Source: Pomphorhynchus laevis | Taxonomy: Eukaryota; Acanthocephala; Palaeacanthocephala; Echinorhynchida; Pomphorhynchidae | Assembly (NCBI GenBank): GCA_012934845.2 | Contig: WNNJ02003078.1 | Location: 62,001 to 126,000 of the forward strand | DNA: 64,000 nucleotides | Reading direction: 5' to 3' | Shown: positions 60,746 to 64,000 of the stretch, piece after piece | Layout of the letters: each line of letters begins with the position of its first letter | How positions within the stretch are numbered: the first letter of the stretch is position 1 | The notes under the pieces: generated by a model | Database searches by the model: none | The model's input: the letters and a program-made list of their open reading frames with translations, nothing else | Told to the model about the DNA's origin: nothing | Position numbers and translations under genes: made by a program

Positions 60746-63700
60746 TACCCTTTCTACTGTGCATCCGGCAGCAACTTGATGCCGAAAGGTAAGCCCGCCC
60801 ACGTAGCGAAGTGTTGCGGTTGCAATGGTCCAAATGCCAGATGTCTCAACTGTAAATGCAAGAAGGGCAATAAATCATGTGTGAACTGTGCAGCAGCGTC
60901 TTGCTCAAATCGAGCACTTATAATGAATATTCCTTCAATCGAACACGGTAACGAGTTGCAAATGCATTCATCTATTTCACAACTTGATCTAAGATCTATT
61001 AGGGATCGTCTTTACTGTCTTGTCGTCAAGTGGCGTCCTAATTTATATCAAATTTTCAAGTGCAAAGTTATAGACTCGTTTGCTGAAATATTGTCGCAAT
61101 TGTACACAGACGCTTTTTCAGACATCTCGGAAATGTCAGGTTCTCTTAAATCGATTATTTTACTTTGCCAACTAGTGTTCCAACGCACTCGGAAAACCGG
61201 CTGCAAAACTGTCAGACAGACTGTCGAGCGTCGTTTAAGACTTTGGAAAGATCGTTTATTGTTGGAGTTATACTCAGAGGCCGCATTTTTACAAAGTGAA
61301 TTCGTCAGTCGATCAAAAGTTTGTCTCAAATCAAAAGTGAGTTGGATCGAAAAGTTTTGTAAACTTATGCGGTGTGGTAAAGTAACGTCCGTGATGCGCA
61401 TTTTATCAGAGCCAGACGCCGAGATGAAGAAGCTAGCGCTTACTGACAATATAAATGGTACTACTGTGCATGATATGCTGAGGCAACTACATCCGAGTCC
61501 ACGTGAAGTGTATCCAGAAACACTACTGAATAATACGTTTTCAGAAATGGTGGAGCATCATCCCATTCGTTTTCATTCGATATCAGCGGATGATATAATC
61601 GCAGCTAGTCGCCGCACTAAGGGGTGCGCAGGACCTTTAGGTTTAGACGCTCACCATTGGCAAATGCTTCTTGAATTATTTGGTGCAACATCAAGAAAAT
61701 TGGCAGAAAATCTAGCGAACTTTGCGATCACAATTACCACTCAAAAACTGCCTCAGGGTTGTCTTGAGGCATTCACGGCTTGTCGTCTTATTCCTTTGGA
61801 CAATCAACATGGAGTCCGTCCTATTGGAATAGGTGATGTTACTCGTCGCATCATAGGTAAAGTTTTATGTAACGTCATTCGAAGTGACATCCAGGCGGTA
61901 GCAGGTATTGAACAGCTGTGTGCGGGTCAGCGTTGTGGTGTTGAAATTGCCATATATTCAATTTCTGAAATGTTTCACAAATCGAATAAAGCTGCTATTC
62001 TCCAGGTAGATGCGTCAAATGCTTTCAATTGTATCAATCGCAGTTTAGCACTTGCAAACATGAAATTTGTCTGTCCATCAATGTCAACGGTACTACAAAA
62101 TATTTATTCGAGTCCAGCCACATTAAATGTTGATGACGAAATAATTCTATCTAAAGAAGGGTTTACTCAAGGTGACCCAATCGCTATGATGGCGTTTGCT
62201 GCAGCATCATTACCCCTGATAAGACGAATTAAGAACGAAGTTCCTGAGGTAACAAATAGGTGGTACGCAGACGACGCTAATTGTGTTGGAACCGTCGATA
62301 ATCTAGTAAAGGTGTGGGCTCTGGTAAAGCAGGAATCTTTTAAGTATGGTTTTATTTTAAACGAGAAGAAATGTCAACTTGTAGTACATGAGGATAATCT
62401 GTCATATGCAAAACAGGCCTTTCATCAGTCTGGATTGAAGGTGATTTCAAATGGTACCAGAATTTTGGGCTCCGCTGTAGGAACTGATCAATACATATCT
62501 GAATTTTTAATGGAGGAAGTGCAAAATTGGTCTTCACAAGTACTGAATTTAACTGATGTTGCTAAACATGATCCTCACGTGGCATTTGTCGCCCTCACAC
62601 AATCACTACAGTACAAATGGTCACATGTACAGCGGACTTGTAGAGTTGTTGGGAACTGCTTCTCCGTTTTGTCGGATTACATATTGAACAACTTGGTTCC
62701 GGCTTTGACAGGTGTCGAATTAGACACAACACGAATTCAGATGATACAATTACCAAAGCGTCTTGGTGGTTTAGGGATTGACGATCCCTTGGAAGGTTCT
62801 CAGTTAAAGTTTGAAAATTCGCAACGTATGTGCTCACCTTTATTACGTCCCGATGACGACAACTCACTCGAGAAAATCATCAAACTCATAAAGGAGCAGA
62901 AAAGCGAAATATGTAAAAAGAAACTAGATTTACTTTTAACCAGTTTAGATAGTTCAAATTCTTTCATTAATTACATGTCCATCCCCAGATCATCAACTTG
63001 GTTGTCAGCGAAGCCATTGGTCCTTTTTAGACGTCATCTAAGCTTACGCCAATTCCAAGATGCTTTAGCAGTTCGTTACGGTTGGCCCCCACCGAATTCA
63101 CCACGCTTTTGTAGCTGTGGGGCTGACTCTGCACTGAGTCATTGTCTTTTATGTCAGGTCGGTGGATTACCTATTGTACGTCACAACACTGTAAGAGATT
63201 TTCTAGCTAAAAAACTGTCAAAAGTATCATCATCAGTAGCCATCGAACCAATCCTACGCCGGATACCTGAGGGATTTGACTTTGAAATTGCATCAACAAA
63301 TCGCAATATTGAAGCTCGTTTAGATATCAAGTGCAACGGCTTGTTCGGTGATTCAACGGAGCGGTCCTTACTGGACATTGTTGTATTTAATCATTTTGCT
63401 CCGTCGTACATTTCTGACAATCCAAAATCTCACTTCGAGTATCACGCCAAACGAAAAATATCAAAGTACAACGAGCGAGTCCTTAAAATATAAGATGCTA
63501 CTTTTTACACTTTCGTGTCTGCGTGTAATGGGGCACTGGGTAAGGAAGCACAAATTGTACTCAGAAAAATCGCTTTACTGGAATCTGAAAAAAGCAAACT
63601 TTCATACAGTAATTGCATCTCAGATATTTGAATGGACCTTGGATTTCTAATTGCAAGGTTGGCAGGAAATGCTTTACGTTGCTCACGATCAAGTTGTACA

Positions 63701-63845
63701 AGAGTTGGGAGATCAGTACACGAGGACGTATCCAACTTTTAATAATAAACAATATTTCGAACAATTTAAAAGGGTATTTTCCGATGTAAATTTTTTTAAT
63801 AAATCTTCTCTTTAAAAAAAATAATTTATTATTATACCTAAAAAA
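60746..63845 (+). mobile_element. RLE-A LINE, near-complete coding region
   Basis: The best RLE-A copy. Coding runs from the ATG at 60779 through finger, RT, thumb, knuckle and endonuclease to a stop at about 63738, with stops at 63491-63493 (VLKI-stop-DATFYTFVSACNG) and about 63629 only. The A/T-rich 3' UTR (63740-63845) has a degenerate hairpin region (AAAGGGTATTTTCCGATG). Its leader lies before the inserted LINE at 57775-57927. It is immediately followed by the leader of another RLE-A copy. Confidence 0.85.
60779..63493 (+). CDS. RLE-A polyprotein (finger, RT, knuckle, endonuclease)
   Basis: 904 codons from MPKGKPAHVAKC. Residues about 12-45: KCCGCNGPNARCLNCKCKKGNKSCVNCAAASCSNR, a CXC-like Cys-rich DNA-binding finger. 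About 250-330: VHDMLRQLHPSPREVYPET, MVEHHPIRFHSISADDIIAASRRTKGCAGPLGLDAHHWQ. RT: LIPLDNQHGVRPIGIGDVTRRIIGKVL, EQLCAGQRCGVEIAIYSI, ILQVDASNAFNCINR (A), KEGFTQGDPIAMMAFA (B), TNRWYADDANCVG (catalytic YADD near 496-499), thumb LPKRLGGLGIDDPLEG. The knuckle CSCGADSALSHCLLC starts near 778. The endonuclease has RLDIKCNGLFGDSTERSLLDIVVFNHFAPSY, with Asp near 849. The open frame extends upstream to 60674 through antisense LINE sequence, so 60779 is the likelier start. Two stops near the end would remove the last 80 or so residues. Confidence 0.85.
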   Translation: MPKGKPAHVAKCCGCNGPNARCLNCKCKKGNKSCVNCAAASCSNRALIMNIPSIEHGNELQMHSSISQLDLRSIRDRLYCLVVKWRPNLYQIFKCKVIDSFAEILSQLYTDAFSDISEMSGSLKSIILLCQLVFQRTRKTGCKTVRQTVERRLRLWKDRLLLELYSEAAFLQSEFVSRSKVCLKSKVSWIEKFCKLMRCGKVTSVMRILSEPDAEMKKLALTDNINGTTVHDMLRQLHPSPREVYPETLLNNTFSEMVEHHPIRFHSISADDIIAASRRTKGCAGPLGLDAHHWQMLLELFGATSRKLAENLANFAITITTQKLPQGCLEAFTACRLIPLDNQHGVRPIGIGDVTRRIIGKVLCNVIRSDIQAVAGIEQLCAGQRCGVEIAIYSISEMFHKSNKAAILQVDASNAFNCINRSLALANMKFVCPSMSTVLQNIYSSPATLNVDDEIILSKEGFTQGDPIAMMAFAAASLPLIRRIKNEVPEVTNRWYADDANCVGTVDNLVKVWALVKQESFKYGFILNEKKCQLVVHEDNLSYAKQAFHQSGLKVISNGTRILGSAVGTDQYISEFLMEEVQNWSSQVLNLTDVAKHDPHVAFVALTQSLQYKWSHVQRTCRVVGNCFSVLSDYILNNLVPALTGVELDTTRIQMIQLPKRLGGLGIDDPLEGSQLKFENSQRMCSPLLRPDDDNSLEKIIKLIKEQKSEICKKKLDLLLTSLDSSNSFINYMSIPRSSTWLSAKPLVLFRRHLSLRQFQDALAVRYGWPPPNSPRFCSCGADSALSHCLLCQVGGLPIVRHNTVRDFLAKKLSKVSSSVAIEPILRRIPEGFDFEIASTNRNIEARLDIKCNGLFGDSTERSLLDIVVFNHFAPSYISDNPKSHFEYHAKRKISKYNERVLKI

Positions 63846-64000
63846 GTTTGAGAGTTAAAATACACAAGTTTAAACTATCCTGTTATCCCTATTAACTACT
63901 TACACTAATTACATTACTTACAACTCGCTGTTGTTCATCCTCAAAACAATCCTCAAAACACACAATAAATTAACATACAATCGTCCAGCTTGACACAACA
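63846..64000 (+). other. Leader of the next RLE-A copy (continues past window)
   Basis: AGTTAAAATACACAAGTTTAAAC...TATTAACTACTTACACTAATTACATTACTTACAACTCGC...ATACAATCGTCCAGC. The ACTACTTACA words and the ACAATCGTCCAGC string match the leaders at 12176 and 56010. Only non-coding sequence is in the window. Confidence 0.6.

Noticed and set aside
60674-60778. N-terminal 35 codons of the long plus-strand frame starting at 60674
   Set aside because: They are antisense to the endonuclease of the inserted LINE and share nothing with other RLE-A starts; the ATG at 60779 aligns with the family.
1-64000. Bacterial-type defence island, CRISPR array or tRNA/rRNA genes
   Set aside because: No arrays with regular spacers and no RNA gene signatures were seen; all reverse transcriptases belong to eukaryotic retroelement families rather than to retrons or group II introns.

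Overview
The window is AT-rich metazoan nuclear DNA, most likely arthropod or another invertebrate. The only convincing host gene is an intronless FKBP46/39-type nuclear immunophilin (nucleoplasmin-like N-terminus plus FKBP domain) at 20016-20948 on the minus strand; that architecture is typical of arthropods. Nearly everything else is a layered graveyard of transposable elements. I see no rRNA, tRNA, CRISPR or bacterial operon structure.

Main families. (1) 'RLE-A': LINEs with a Cys-rich N-terminal finger, a central RT, a CxCG...H...C knuckle and a C-terminal restriction-like endonuclease. Pieces lie at 1-800, 12176-19925 (split), 26845-31695 (split), 38966-42540, 47077-48180 (minus), 55611-57650 and 57775-64000. 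Many are joined head to tail. (2) 'RLE-B': a second RLE-LINE lineage, with one copy complete at both ends at 14282-18758 inserted in an RLE-A copy, and a fragment at 31700-33262. (3) AT-rich Penelope-like elements (PLEs) whose RT ORF is followed by a GC-rich structured RNA: 1350-2393, 7176-8991, 10282-11935 and 24487-26642. (4) A canonical PLE with GIY-YIG at 29269-30432 and a second GIY-YIG remnant, both inside a PLE block with inverted termini. (5) APE-type LINEs: CR1/Jockey-like (2394, 48269, 54871, 57928), L2-like (812, 22041, 33379-38760, 53096), RTE (45769, 50930) and unassigned fragments. (6) One truncated hAT transposon (34573-36608). (7) One broken Ty3/gypsy-like LTR element (42733-45768), cut off by an RTE LINE.

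Layout. 1-12 kb: RLE-A tail, L2 ORF1, PLE, CR1-like LINE, LINE debris and PLEs. 12-20 kb: an RLE-A element split by a full RLE-B element with a 13-bp target duplication. 20-21 kb: the host gene. 22-26.6 kb: L2-like LINE, then PLE. 27-33 kb: RLE-A split by PLEs, then RLE-B. 33-39 kb: L2-like LINE split by hAT. 39-48 kb: RLE-A array interrupted by a LINE, the gypsy-like element and an RTE. 48-55 kb: CR1-like, RTE and L2-like debris. 55-64 kb: RLE-A head-to-tail array interrupted by a CR1-like LINE.

The most unusual signals are RNA-level. A short element present twice (9400-9638 and 25657-26131), with 14-15 bp target duplications, carries all three strands of a consensus hammerhead ribozyme but in the non-standard order S2-S1-S3. 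The AT-rich PLEs carry a conserved 107-nt structured element with a type-II-like hammerhead core and an internal pseudoknot. RLE-A elements share a small 3'-UTR hairpin whose stem is kept while its loop changes. These rest on hand pairing of bases and would need covariance searches and expression data.
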